Source of the DNA: Flavobacterium soyangense
GTDB lineage: Bacteria > Bacteroidota > Bacteroidia > Flavobacteriales > Flavobacteriaceae
Reading direction: 5' to 3'
DNA length: 64,000 nt
Assembly: GCF_015277675.1 (NCBI RefSeq)
Contig: NZ_JADHEC010000009.1
Location: 42,006 to 106,005 of the forward strand
The position numbers and the translations under genes were made by a program. Positions 43,707 to 53,066 of this stretch are shown piece by piece (within the stretch, counting starts at the first letter, position 1; every line of letters begins with the position of its first letter). Under the pieces are notes generated by a model that was not told the origin of the DNA, ran no database searches, and saw only the letters and a list, made by a program, of their open reading frames with translations.

Positions 43707-44855
43707 TTGAAAACACCTTTATCCATAGAAATATATTCTTCTGTTTCAGAACTTCCACAAAACTGGGATGACTTTGCCGTTGGAAACATTTTTCTAAGTA
43801 AGGAATATTTAGAAATTTTAGAGAAATCTGCTCCAATAAATATGTTTTGCCATTTTATTGGTTTGTTTAAAAAAGGTAAATTAGCAGGAATTGCTCTTTC
43901 ACAGTTTTTAGATTTAAATAAATTAGAATCTTTTGGAGAGCGCGATAAGTGTGTAAAAAATGCTGTTCGAAATACATTTTTGAAAAACTTTTGTTCCCAT
44001 ATTCTTATTATTGGAAACAATATGTTAACAGGACAAAATGCCTTTGCTTTTTCTGATAAAACAGATGAAGTTCAAGTATTGGAAGCCTTAAAAAATGCAT
44101 CTGAAAAATTAAAAACTCTTTTTAAAAAGAATGGATTAAAAGTACATATTACTACTTTTAAAGACTTTCCAATAGAAGAAACAACCAGGTTTCCTGAGGC
44201 TGGTTTTCAAGATTATTTTCAATTTTCGACCCAACCCAATATGCTTTTTAATATTCCAATTCAATGGAAATCTGAGCAAGATTATATAGATGCTTTGACA
44301 AAAAAATACCGCGACCAATACAAACGTGCCAGAAAAAAAGCCGAAGGCGTTGAAAAAAGAAAGATGGAACTTGAAGATATTATTAAGTATGAGGAAACCA
44401 TTTATGATTTATATTTTCATGTAGCCAAAAATGCTCATTTTAATACATTTTTCTTGACAAAAAACCATTTTAGAATTTTTAAAGAATTACTCAAAGACAA
44501 ATTCCTATTTTACGGATATTTTCTTGATGAAAAATTAATTGGTTTCAATACCATCATCAAAAACGGTGCAGTAATGGACACTTATTTTTTAGGATATGAT
44601 GACAGTATTCAACGTGAAAAAATGTTGTATTTGAATATGCTCTATGATATGGTTGCCTATTCTATTAATAAGGGTTTTAAGGAAATAATTTTTGCCAGAA
44701 CAGCCTTGGAAATCAAGAGTTCTATTGGTGCAAAACCACAGGAAATGTATGGTTTTGCAAAACACAGTAATCCAATTGCCGATCTTGCCTTTGAAAAAGT
44801 GTTTTGTTATCTAGAACCAAAAGTAGAATGGAAAGAGCGAAATCCTTATAAATAA
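43707..44855 (+). CDS. FemAB/GNAT-like acyltransferase (peptidogalycan biosynthesis type)
   Basis: About 382 residues from TTG 43707 (MKTPLSIEIYSS); a GTG 18 bases earlier lies in the promoter. It has a double GNAT-like architecture: N-terminal half with FLSKEYLEILEKSAP, and C-terminal half with KKYRDQYKRARKKAEGVEKR (about 206-225), LIGFNTIIKNGAVMDTYFLG and the late motif FARTALEIKSSIGAKPQEMY. This resembles the DUF482/FemAB family that transfers aminoacyl or acyl groups to lipids or peptidoglycan. The substrate is unknown. It ends 11 bases before a decayed gene. Confidence 0.7.
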   Translation: MKTPLSIEIYSSVSELPQNWDDFAVGNIFLSKEYLEILEKSAPINMFCHFIGLFKKGKLAGIALSQFLDLNKLESFGERDKCVKNAVRNTFLKNFCSHILIIGNNMLTGQNAFAFSDKTDEVQVLEALKNASEKLKTLFKKNGLKVHITTFKDFPIEETTRFPEAGFQDYFQFSTQPNMLFNIPIQWKSEQDYIDALTKKYRDQYKRARKKAEGVEKRKMELEDIIKYEETIYDLYFHVAKNAHFNTFFLTKNHFRIFKELLKDKFLFYGYFLDEKLIGFNTIIKNGAVMDTYFLGYDDSIQREKMLYLNMLYDMVAYSINKGFKEIIFARTALEIKSSIGAKPQEMYGFAKHSNPIADLAFEKVFCYLEPKVEWKERNPYK

Positions 44856-44866
44856 TTATAAAAAAA

Positions 44867-45205
44867 TTAAGGAATTGCCACTTTAAACTTTTTGGATGAA
44901 GTTTTAATCATAAGTTCAGATTCATTTTCACAATATTCTCCATCAATCCGGGAAATTACCGGGAAATTAGTCCTGATTGTTGCTTTATCAGTTGAAATAA
45001 TTTCAATATCATCATTACCTACAGAAATATTTCCGGAGATTATATTACCAAAAACAAACAAATCCAAACTTTTAAAATCAGTAATTCAAAATTTCCTTCG
45101 TTCATCAACCTTTAGGATTAATGATTTAACTCCAGCCCCATATCTTTTCGAAATAGCGATAGCAATCATTCTAGCTTGAGATTTTTAAATTTGATTATTG
45201 GTCAT
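44867..45205 (-). pseudogene. Remnant of a diacylglycerol-kinase-like gene (3' part)
   Basis: The last 66 codons still read as IEIISTDKATIRTNFPV...RIDGEYC...KFKVAIP, closely matching the C-terminus of the intact gene at 49195-50064 (IEIISTDKATISTNFPVSFQ, IDGEYC, KIKIAVP). Upstream, the match continues only by switching frames: SKRYGAGV, then IINPKG, then MNEGNFELLILK, then SLDLFVFG. A stop replaces a codon after TNNQI. I count at least three frameshifts and one stop. The 5' two-thirds of the gene are absent. Confidence 0.85.
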
Positions 45206-45577
45206 AAGCCCAATATTTTAAGGAATTCCAATTACATACAAGACCAAAATCGTTTCATCCCCGTCCTGAAGTGTTATTTTTCAAATTAACAAAACTAATT
45301 TAGCCCAATTATAATAAAATAGAGATTAAAAACCACTAGCAACTATTATTTATACTTTTTTATAAGTATACAATTTTAATAAATTATTATTTTTTATCTT
45401 TTTTTATTTAATACCCATAAATTATAAGGGTATACAACCTAAAATTAATAAAAATAAAAGAAAGACCCCATGTTTTTATATAGGTGCATTATATAAATTA
45501 TACATTTGCAAAAATTTTAATCCAAAAACACAATTGTTTTGATTAAAAAATTAAATTAAATTAACAAAAAGAAATTT
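45206..45577. other. AT-rich intergenic region with two inverted repeats and a promoter
   Basis: No gene is visible. The first bases may still be the edge of the dead kinase gene. Inverted repeats occur at 45351-45370 (TATACTT-N6-AAGTATA) and 45411-45433 (ATACCC-N11-GGGTAT). The second is a possible operator about 70 bp upstream of TACATTTG (45501-45508), a full -7 element for the ethanolamine permease gene. I looked for a cobalamin riboswitch, which would suit a B12-dependent pathway, and saw none of its conserved boxes. Confidence 0.5.
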
Positions 45578-46879
45578 ATGAGCACACATTTAAAAAAAAC
45601 ACTTTCACCAATATTATTATGGGGTTTAGGAGTAGGTTACGTAATCTCGGGGATGTATTTTGGTTGGAATTATGGTCTCGAAAAAGGGGGAACCTACGGC
45701 ATGGGTATTGCGACTATAATAATTGCAATTATGTACGTTTGTTTTAGCTTTTCCTATTCTGAATTAGCTTGTGCCATACCTAAAGCTGGTGGCGGATTTG
45801 ATTATGCCAACAGAGCTTTTGGCAAAGACATCGGTTTTATAACAGGATTAGCACAAGTTATCGAGTTTGTTTTTGCCCCGCCGGCAATTGCATATGCAAT
45901 AGGTGCCTATTTAAATTTATCGTTTCCACAGATTGACGTAATTTACTTTGCCATTATAGCTTATGTCATTTTTACAACACTCAACATAATTGGTGTAAAA
46001 CTTGCAGCAACATTCGAATTATTAATTACAATAATTGCCATAGGAGAATTACTATTGTTTTTTGGCGTTACAATTCCCCATTTTTCTGTTGAAAACTTTA
46101 ATCATAATCCCAGCATAAATGGTTGGGGAGGTGTATTTGCGGCTATCCCTTTTGCAATTTGGTTTTTCCTTGGTATTGAAGGAGTTGCAAATGTCGCTGA
46201 AGAATCTATAAACCCACAAAAGGATATCACTAAAGGTTTTGGCAGTGCAATGTTAACTTTAATAATCTTATGCGCCCTAGTATATGTAGCAGCTATTGGA
46301 GTTGGTGGCTGGGAAAAAATTGTTTATAAAGCAGATGGTAGTTTGACTGACTCTCCATTACCAATGGCAATGTCACTTGTGGTTTCGCAAAACAGTACGA
46401 TGTATAGATTGCTTATTGGAGTTGGACTATTTGGACTTATTGCCTCCTTCCATGGACTTATTTTAGCTGGAGGTAGAGCAACTATGGAATTAGGAAAAGT
46501 AAATTATGCCCCTAAGTTTCTTGGAAAACTCGACAAAAAACACCTTACTCCAGCAAATGCACTAATTGTAAATATGATATTAGGAATTATCGCCCTTTTT
46601 ACAAATAAAACAGGAGATATAATCACCGTAGCTGTTTTCGGGGCACTTACTTTATATGTGATCTCGATGATGTCTTTAATAAAACTTCGCAAAACAGAAC
46701 CAGATCTTAAACGTCCATTTGTAGTACCATTCTATCCTATTCTTCCAATAGTTGCTTTAGTCATTGGCATAATTTCTATTATTGCAATGAGTTATTACAA
46801 CCAGAGTTTGGCATTTTGGTATTTTGGCACCATAGCATTGGGATATTTAGCATTCAAAATGTTTTATAAATCTAAATAA
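45578..46879 (+). CDS. eat: Ethanolamine permease (APC superfamily)
   Basis: 433 residues, about 12 membrane helices, inner membrane. The APC-superfamily start ILLWGLGVGYVISGMYFGWN (about 13-32) includes the Gly-rich unwound part of helix 1. It is followed by FSYSELACAIPKAGGGFDYA (about 59-78) and FFLGIEGVANVAEESINPQK, which are typical of ethanolamine transporters of the Eat type. Position directly before eutB and eutC supports ethanolamine as substrate. Its promoter has a -7 element 70 bases upstream. Confidence 0.9.
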   Translation: MSTHLKKTLSPILLWGLGVGYVISGMYFGWNYGLEKGGTYGMGIATIIIAIMYVCFSFSYSELACAIPKAGGGFDYANRAFGKDIGFITGLAQVIEFVFAPPAIAYAIGAYLNLSFPQIDVIYFAIIAYVIFTTLNIIGVKLAATFELLITIIAIGELLLFFGVTIPHFSVENFNHNPSINGWGGVFAAIPFAIWFFLGIEGVANVAEESINPQKDITKGFGSAMLTLIILCALVYVAAIGVGGWEKIVYKADGSLTDSPLPMAMSLVVSQNSTMYRLLIGVGLFGLIASFHGLILAGGRATMELGKVNYAPKFLGKLDKKHLTPANALIVNMILGIIALFTNKTGDIITVAVFGALTLYVISMMSLIKLRKTEPDLKRPFVVPFYPILPIVALVIGIISIIAMSYYNQSLAFWYFGTIALGYLAFKMFYKSK

Positions 46880-46920
46880 AAACTACATTACATTTTAAAA
46901 AATCGATAAAAAAAATAAAA

Positions 46921-48297
46921 ATGTACAAGCATACTATTGGCCAAAATGTTTTTGTTTTCCGCACACTCGCTGAATTAATGGCAAAAGCAACTCCATTAAG
47001 ATCAGGAGACCAATTAGCAGGAATTGCCGCTAATTCATATCAAGAAAGAGTAGCGGCACAAATGGCATTATCGGAACTACCCATAAGTGAATTTTTGAAA
47101 GTTCCACTAATTCCCTATGAAGAGGATGAAGTAACCCGATTGATTTTCGACACACATGATAAAGAAAAATTTGAAACAATTTCACATCTGACTGTTGGGG
47201 ATTTCAGAAATTTTCTACTTGACAATAAAATACAAAAAGAAGAACTTACCGCACTACAAAAAGCTATTACACCAGAAATAGCGGCGGCTGTCTCTAAGAT
47301 AATGAATATCCAAGATTTAATTCTGGTCAGTTCAAAATGCGAGGTGATCACCCGTTTTAGAAACACAATAGGCTTGAAAGGACATTTATCGACCAGACTC
47401 CAGCCTAATCACCCCACTGACGATATTAAGGGGATTTTAGCATCAGTAATTGACGGCCTATATTACGGCAGTGGTGATGCATTGATAGGTATCAATCCAG
47501 CTTTTGACAATGTGACTAGCCAAGTAAATTTGTTAAAAATGTTAGATGATGTTCGCCTTCAATTTAAGATTCCCACCCAGATGTGTGTTTTAAGTCATAT
47601 TACTAACACTATATTGGCAATAGAACAAGGTGCACCAGTAGATTTGGTATTTCAATCGATTGGTGGAACACAAAAAACAAATTCTAGTTTTGGAGTAAAT
47701 TTATCTCTATTAAAAGAAGGACATGAAGCAGCACAATCATTGTCAAGAGGCACAATAGGCAACAATGTAATGTACTTTGAAACAGGTCAAGGAAGTTCAT
47801 TATCTTCCAATTCTAACTACGGCATCGATCAACAAACACTAGAATCACGAGCGTATGCTGTAGCAAGAGCATATGACCCTTTTTTGGTAAACTCAGTCGT
47901 AGGCTTTATCGGTCCTGAATATTTATTCAACGGAAAGCAAATCATAAGAGCAGGGCTTGAAGATCACTTCTGCGGAAAATTAATGGGATTACCGATGGGC
48001 TGTGATGTTTGCTACACAAATCATGCCGAGGCTGATCAGGATGACATGGACACCCTATTAACCTTATTTGGGACGGCTGGATGTAATTTTATAATGGGAA
48101 TACCCGGAGCAGATGACATTATGCTTAATTACCAAAGCACTTCATTCCACGATGCTTTATACATTAGAAAACTTCTAGGTCTTAAACCGGCTCCAGAATT
48201 TGAAGAATGGCTAATAAATATTGGAATCATGAATATTAACAATGAGATTACACATTCTCAAAAACAAAACAAGCTATTAGAACTCATAAAAAAATAG
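46921..48297 (+). CDS. eutB: Ethanolamine ammonia-lyase large subunit
   Basis: Catalytic subunit of the adenosylcobalamin-dependent enzyme that splits ethanolamine into acetaldehyde and ammonia. 458 residues, standard length. A TIM barrel with landmarks LRSGDQLAGIAANSYQERVA (about 22-41), HPTDDIKGILASVIDGLYYG (about 179-198), GFIGPEYLFNGKQIIRAGLE (about 327-346) and CDVCYTNHAEADQDDMD (about 361-377). It starts 41 bases after the permease gene and 15 bases before eutC, so it is one transcription unit. Confidence 0.97.
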   Translation: MYKHTIGQNVFVFRTLAELMAKATPLRSGDQLAGIAANSYQERVAAQMALSELPISEFLKVPLIPYEEDEVTRLIFDTHDKEKFETISHLTVGDFRNFLLDNKIQKEELTALQKAITPEIAAAVSKIMNIQDLILVSSKCEVITRFRNTIGLKGHLSTRLQPNHPTDDIKGILASVIDGLYYGSGDALIGINPAFDNVTSQVNLLKMLDDVRLQFKIPTQMCVLSHITNTILAIEQGAPVDLVFQSIGGTQKTNSSFGVNLSLLKEGHEAAQSLSRGTIGNNVMYFETGQGSSLSSNSNYGIDQQTLESRAYAVARAYDPFLVNSVVGFIGPEYLFNGKQIIRAGLEDHFCGKLMGLPMGCDVCYTNHAEADQDDMDTLLTLFGTAGCNFIMGIPGADDIMLNYQSTSFHDALYIRKLLGLKPAPEFEEWLINIGIMNINNEITHSQKQNKLLELIKK

Positions 48298-48312
48298 TTA
48301 CCACTAAAGTTC

Positions 48313-49050
48313 ATGGAAAAAGATAATTGGAAAATACTCAAAAACTACACAAATGCACGGATAGCATTAGGACGAGCCGGGACTTCATTACCAACTAATG
48401 AAGTTTTAAAATTCCGTATGGCACATGCCCTCGCTAAAGATGCAATAACGGCAGAATTAGATTTTTTGAACCTCAATGAAGAGTCCAAAAAAATTGGTAT
48501 GAGAACAACATTAGTAAAAAGCAAAATCCAAAACGATACCGAATATCTTCAAAATCCCAACAAAGGCAGACTTTTAGATGAAGACAGCAAGATTTTGCTT
48601 AATAATCTAAGCGATAAAAAAGGAGACTTATGCATAATCGTTTCCGATGGCCTTTCAGCTGATGCAGTGAATATTCATGCTATTAAATTAATTAAAGCAT
48701 TAATTCCTAAGCTTAAAATACAAATAATTGACACTATAATTATCGTGAAGTATGGCAGAGTCGCTATTTCAGATGTAATAGGCGAAATGCTTAATGCTAG
48801 CATAGCATTAATTTTAATTGGTGAAAGACCTGGTTTGAGTTCGCCAAACAGCATGAGTGCTTATGTAACTTACAATCCAAAAACAGGAAATACAGATGAA
48901 AAAAGAAATTGTGTTTCAAATATCCAAATTGAAGGTTTAAACTACGAATTTGCAGCAATGAAATTAGCCTATTTAGTAGATCAAATGACAACAAAAAAGA
49001 TTTCTGGAGTACAAATAAAGGATAACTTATCTGATTATTATCTACCATAA
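48313..49050 (+). CDS. eutC: Ethanolamine ammonia-lyase small subunit
   Basis: 245 residues; EutC completes the cobalamin-binding site. Visible family segments: NARIALGRAGTSLPTNEVLK (about 14-33; the R-x-G pattern), LCIIVSDGLSADAVNIHA (about 111-128), VAISDVIGEMLNASIALILI (about 157-176) and GERPGLSSPNSMSAYVTYNP (about 177-196). It is somewhat shorter at the N-terminus than the E. coli protein (295), which carries extra residues needed there for its shell or solubility. No microcompartment shell, EutA reactivase or acetaldehyde dehydrogenase gene is nearby. Confidence 0.95.
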   Translation: MEKDNWKILKNYTNARIALGRAGTSLPTNEVLKFRMAHALAKDAITAELDFLNLNEESKKIGMRTTLVKSKIQNDTEYLQNPNKGRLLDEDSKILLNNLSDKKGDLCIIVSDGLSADAVNIHAIKLIKALIPKLKIQIIDTIIIVKYGRVAISDVIGEMLNASIALILIGERPGLSSPNSMSAYVTYNPKTGNTDEKRNCVSNIQIEGLNYEFAAMKLAYLVDQMTTKKISGVQIKDNLSDYYLP

Positions 49051-49194
49051 TAAAATCAAGTATTATCGACTATTTTTGACTTTAAATTAACCGAAAAACA
49101 ACTGCCGAAAAAAATAATTGATTTTACACATAATACGCTTTTATTACTAAAACAGATCAAAAAAAACACAACATATTAAATCATTTCAAAAATA

Positions 49195-50064
49195 TTAAGG
49201 AACAGCTATTTTAATTTTTTGGGGTAACATTTTAATTTCTAAGTGTTTTTTAGCACCACAATATTCGCCATCAATCTGGAAACTTACCGGAAAATTAGTG
49301 CTGATTGTTGCTTTATCAGTAGAAATAATTTCAATGTCTCCGTGATTAAGCGGCATCTTACCCAATATAATTTCCCCAAAAATTATTAAATCCAAATTTT
49401 TCAAAATCACCAATTCGAACTTGCCATCATTCATAATGCCATCAGGATTGATAACAATTCCTGTTCCATATTTTTTTGAATTGGCAATAACAATCATTCT
49501 TGCTTCACATTCGATAGTTTGATTATTTGTAACTATTGTTGCTGTAAATGGATCTCCAAAATCCAAAAGAGTATTAATTGCCTGCAAAAAATAACCCCAT
49601 TTGCCCCGAATATTACTTTTTTCATAGTTTTTTACAAGTTCTGCATTCAAACCTAAATCACTCAGATGAAAACATCTATGTTCATTTATAACAATAGTGT
49701 CTAATTCTATGTAATGATTATGAAAAGCTATGTTCAGATTTTCCTCTAGAGTTCTCATCAAATCTAAATCAACCGCTAATCCATTAGCTGAGCCGGCAGG
49801 TAAAATACCAAGAATTATGTCTTTACCTTCTGTCGCTTCTGCCACCATTTTTATAGTCCCATCTCCACCAATTATGATAATTCGATCCGGTTTGTATTTT
49901 TTACAAAGTGCCTTTATTTTTGAAATATCGTCTCCACCAGTAGTTTTATAAAGAATAAGATTTAGATTTTCTTTGATTGCAAAAAATGTAGCTTCATCAA
50001 TAAACTCTGATTTATCAACCGCACCAGAAACTGGATTCACAACCAATAACACATTCTTTTTCAA
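49195..50064 (-). CDS. Diacylglycerol/lipid kinase family protein
   Basis: 289 residues, the YegS/BmrU/DgkB type. Nucleotide-binding signature IIIGGDGTIKMVAEA (about 62-76) preceded by VVNPVSGAVDKSEF (about 8-21). The C-terminal lobe has VINPDGIMNDGKFELVI (about 207-223) and IDGEYC. It phosphorylates diacylglycerol or a related lipid at the inner face of the membrane. It is divergent from an App1-type phosphatase, which would run the reverse reaction. A decayed copy of its 3' part lies at 44867-45205 in the same orientation, with the ethanolamine genes in between. Confidence 0.9.
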   Translation of the reverse strand: MKKNVLLVVNPVSGAVDKSEFIDEATFFAIKENLNLILYKTTGGDDISKIKALCKKYKPDRIIIIGGDGTIKMVAEATEGKDIILGILPAGSANGLAVDLDLMRTLEENLNIAFHNHYIELDTIVINEHRCFHLSDLGLNAELVKNYEKSNIRGKWGYFLQAINTLLDFGDPFTATIVTNNQTIECEARMIVIANSKKYGTGIVINPDGIMNDGKFELVILKNLDLIIFGEIILGKMPLNHGDIEIISTDKATISTNFPVSFQIDGEYCGAKKHLEIKMLPQKIKIAVP

Positions 50065-50127
50065 AGTTTTAATTCTTTATTGATTAAAAACAATTAATTT
50101 TAACATATTACAAAATTACTACAATAA

Positions 50128-51096
50128 ATGAAGCCTATTTTAAAATTATACCGCGGATATGCAAATGATGAAGAATTAATCGTGATGGGACACGTTTTTA
50201 AACCAACCAAAACTAAAGATTATGCTTTTGAGAAGAAAACATTCAAAAATGCGACTTCAATTATCCGTTTGTTCAGGCTAAAAACGCAAGCAAATGCAGA
50301 TGTTTATTTAAAACATAACAACATAACAATCCATACCAAAACTCTGATTGATGGTTATTTTAAATTTTGCATTCCGGTAGATCAAAATGTTGGTTATGGC
50401 TGGATTGAATATGAGGTGAGTATCATTCACGAAGACAAAAAGATTGTGGCTAAAGAAAGCTTCATTCGTCCAAAAAGAGAAAATTTAGGCATTATTTCGG
50501 ATATAGACGATACTTTTTTGGTTTCATATACCGAGAATCCATTGAAAAAACTATATCATATACTGTTTCGAAATGTTAATACCCGAAAAGTTTTTGAAGA
50601 GGTTGTTCCTCATTATCAAGCTTTAAGTTCTTCTGGTAGGAATAATGAAGATGAAGTAAATGCTTTTTTTTATGTTTCGAGCAGTGAATGGAATTTGTAT
50701 CGTTTTATTATAAAATTCACTGAAATCCATAAGTTACCAAAAGCGGTCTTATTACTGAAAGATATTAAGTCCAGTCTTACAGATTTTCTTTGGACAGGTA
50801 AAGGCAGTCACAACCACAAATTCGAAAAAATAAAACATATCTTAGAATTTTACCCCAATTTAAAATATGTTTTATTGGGTGACGATTCTCAAAACGATCC
50901 ATTTTTGTATGAAGCTATTTGCAAAATTTTTCCTGTCACCGTAAAAGCAGTTTATATCCGTAAAACGGATAATCAAGATAAAGAAAAGGTTTCAATAGCC
51001 TTAAAAAATCTTGAAAGTTTAGGAGTTTCCGTGTGTTATTTCACACATAGTAGCGAAGCCATTTTACATTCAAAAAAGATTGGACTTATTTTATAA
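50128..51096 (+). CDS. App1-type phosphatidate phosphatase (DUF2183)
   Basis: 322 residues. N-terminal beta-rich domain (about 1-110; YRGYANDEELIVMGHVFKPT, then a C2-like YGWIEYEVSIIHEDKKIVAK) and a HAD-type catalytic domain. The catalytic motif SDIDDTFLVSY (about 123-133, DxDxT), SSSEWNLY (motif II Ser) and LLGDDSQNDPFLYE (motif IV) identify the App1/DUF2183 family of phosphatidate phosphatases. It is divergent from the lipid-kinase gene, 63 bases apart, so the pair may set the diacylglycerol/phosphatidate balance. Its end overlaps the convergent ABC-F gene by six bases. Confidence 0.9.
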   Translation: MKPILKLYRGYANDEELIVMGHVFKPTKTKDYAFEKKTFKNATSIIRLFRLKTQANADVYLKHNNITIHTKTLIDGYFKFCIPVDQNVGYGWIEYEVSIIHEDKKIVAKESFIRPKRENLGIISDIDDTFLVSYTENPLKKLYHILFRNVNTRKVFEEVVPHYQALSSSGRNNEDEVNAFFYVSSSEWNLYRFIIKFTEIHKLPKAVLLLKDIKSSLTDFLWTGKGSHNHKFEKIKHILEFYPNLKYVLLGDDSQNDPFLYEAICKIFPVTVKAVYIRKTDNQDKEKVSIALKNLESLGVSVCYFTHSSEAILHSKKIGLIL

Positions 51097-53001
51097 ACCA
51101 GCAACATCAATTTCTTCCTGAATGATTTCCCAATCCAAAAGAAGCTTGTCTAAATCCGCTTTTTTCTTGTTGTAAGCCGTGAAAAATTTAGCGTCTTCAA
51201 TATGCTTATTATAATTAGAAGCTAGCATTTTGTCATCGTGTTGAAGATCTTTTTCCAATTGCTTAATTTGACTTTCGACCTTACTCAATCGATTCTGCAA
51301 AGATTTTCCTCTTTTTTGATCTTCATACGAAACTTTATTACTTTCCTTTGAAACTACCTTTAAAGAATCTTTTTTCTCAACTTCACGCATATTTTCAAGG
51401 TTGCGTTGTTCCAAAAAGTAGTTGATATCTCCTAAGTATTCTTTAATCTTTTGGTCTCTAAATTCATAAACAATATTAGACATTCCCTGAAGAAAATCCC
51501 TGTCGTGAGAAACCAAAAGCAGAGTGCCTTCATATTTTTGCAAGGCAGCTTTCAACACATTCTTAGACTTAATATCCAAGTGATTTGTTGGCTCATCCAT
51601 TACCAAAACATTTATGGGTTGCAAAAGTAATTTACAAAGCGCTAAACGATTTCTTTCGCCTCCTGAAAGGACTTTTACCTTTTTCTCTACTTCATCGCCA
51701 CGAAAGAGGAATGAACCCAACATATCTCGAACTTTAGAACGATTTGTGTCGCTAGCTGCGTCTTCCATAGTTTGCAATAAAGTGATTTCGCCATCAAGAT
51801 ATTCTGCTTGATTTTGGGCAAAATAGCCTACTTGAACATTGTGACCTAATTTGATACTTCCTTGATATTCGAATTCGTTGACAATGGCTTTAATAAAAGT
51901 CGATTTTCCTTGTCCGTTTTGTCCAACAAAGGCAATCTTGCTTCCGCGTTCGACCAAAAGTGAAATGTTTTTTAAAATAGTTTTGTCACCGTATTTTTTG
52001 GTTACATCTTCAGCTTCAATTACTACTCTTCCTGGAACTTTCGAAACCGGAAATGAAATATTCATCACAGAATTGTCGTCTTCATCGACTTCGATTCGCT
52101 CGACCTTATCTAGTTTTTTAATAAGCGATTGAGCCATCGAAGCTTTGGAGGCTTTGGCACGAAATTTCTCAATTAATTTTTCAGTCTCTTCAATTTTCTT
52201 AGCCTGATTTTTCTGGGTTGCCAATTGTTTTTCACGAATTTCATGTCTCAATTCCAAATATTCGGAATATGGCTTATTGAAATCATAAGCTTTCCCGAGG
52301 GAAATTTCGATTGTTCTATTGGTTACATTATCCAAAAACATTTTATCGTGCGAAACAATCACCACAACACCGGCATAATTGCGCAAGAAACTTTCTAACC
52401 AAATAATACTCTCAATATCCAAGTGATTCGTTGGCTCATCCAAAAGCAAAACATCATTTGCCTGCAATAATAATTTTGCCAATTCGATACGCATTCGCCA
52501 TCCACCCGAAAAAGTTTCGGTTTGATTATTGAAAACTTCTCTTTTAAAACCCAATCCAAGGAGAATTTTCTCTGTATCGCCAATATAATTATATCCTCCC
52601 AACAATTCAAAACGATGGGTGTAATCAGATAAATCTTCTATGATTTGTCCGTATTCTTCACTTTCGTAATCTGTTCGGGTGACTAGAAGATGATTAATTT
52701 CTTCCAGCTTTTTCTCTACAATTTTAATATCCGTAAAAGCTTCATATGCTTCTTCAAGCACCGTTCTTCCTTGCTCAAAATCAATATCCTGACGCAAAAA
52801 ACCCATTCGAACTTCTTTTTCTTGAGAAATAACTCCAGAATCTGGAGCAAAATCTTTGGCCAAGATTTTAAGCATTGTTGATTTCCCAGCACCATTTTTT
52901 CCAACAAGACCTACTCGGTCTCCGGCACCCAATCGAAAGGTAACTTCTTCAAATAAATAAGTTCCTCCAAAAGAAACGGACAAATTGTGTATATTAAGCA
53001 T
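51091..53001 (-). CDS. ABC-F family ATPase
   Basis: 636 residues without membrane helices: two ATPase domains in tandem. First Walker A GLVGKNGAGKSTMLKIL (about 31-47), signature TFSGGWRMRIELAKLL, Walker B VLLLDEPTNHLDIES. Second Walker A FVGQNGQGKSTFIKAI (about 355-370), signature LSGGERNRLALCKLLL, Walker B VLVMDEPTNHLDIKS. A charged linker between them and a C-terminal coiled coil (about 540-630) are typical of Uup-like members. ABC-F proteins act on ribosomes or DNA structures; drug resistance should not be inferred from this. Confidence 0.93.
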   Translation of the reverse strand: MLNIHNLSVSFGGTYLFEEVTFRLGAGDRVGLVGKNGAGKSTMLKILAKDFAPDSGVISQEKEVRMGFLRQDIDFEQGRTVLEEAYEAFTDIKIVEKKLEEINHLLVTRTDYESEEYGQIIEDLSDYTHRFELLGGYNYIGDTEKILLGLGFKREVFNNQTETFSGGWRMRIELAKLLLQANDVLLLDEPTNHLDIESIIWLESFLRNYAGVVVIVSHDKMFLDNVTNRTIEISLGKAYDFNKPYSEYLELRHEIREKQLATQKNQAKKIEETEKLIEKFRAKASKASMAQSLIKKLDKVERIEVDEDDNSVMNISFPVSKVPGRVVIEAEDVTKKYGDKTILKNISLLVERGSKIAFVGQNGQGKSTFIKAIVNEFEYQGSIKLGHNVQVGYFAQNQAEYLDGEITLLQTMEDAASDTNRSKVRDMLGSFLFRGDEVEKKVKVLSGGERNRLALCKLLLQPINVLVMDEPTNHLDIKSKNVLKAALQKYEGTLLLVSHDRDFLQGMSNIVYEFRDQKIKEYLGDINYFLEQRNLENMREVEKKDSLKVVSKESNKVSYEDQKRGKSLQNRLSKVESQIKQLEKDLQHDDKMLASNYNKHIEDAKFFTAYNKKKADLDKLLLDWEIIQEEIDVAGL

Positions 53002-53066
53002 GTTTTTTTTACTAATGTTACATTAAGGAAAGTACAAAATTGTATCTTCGCAGAAATTTTTTGCAA

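Noticed and set aside
45206..45577. Cobalamin riboswitch before the ethanolamine genes
   Set aside because: Expected for a B12-dependent pathway, but the conserved B12-box and GC-rich stems are not seen in this AT-rich leader; only simple inverted repeats are.
51091..53001. Antibiotic-resistance function for the ABC-F protein
   Set aside because: Architecture with C-terminal coiled coil is the Uup-like housekeeping type; nothing in the sequence points to drug protection.
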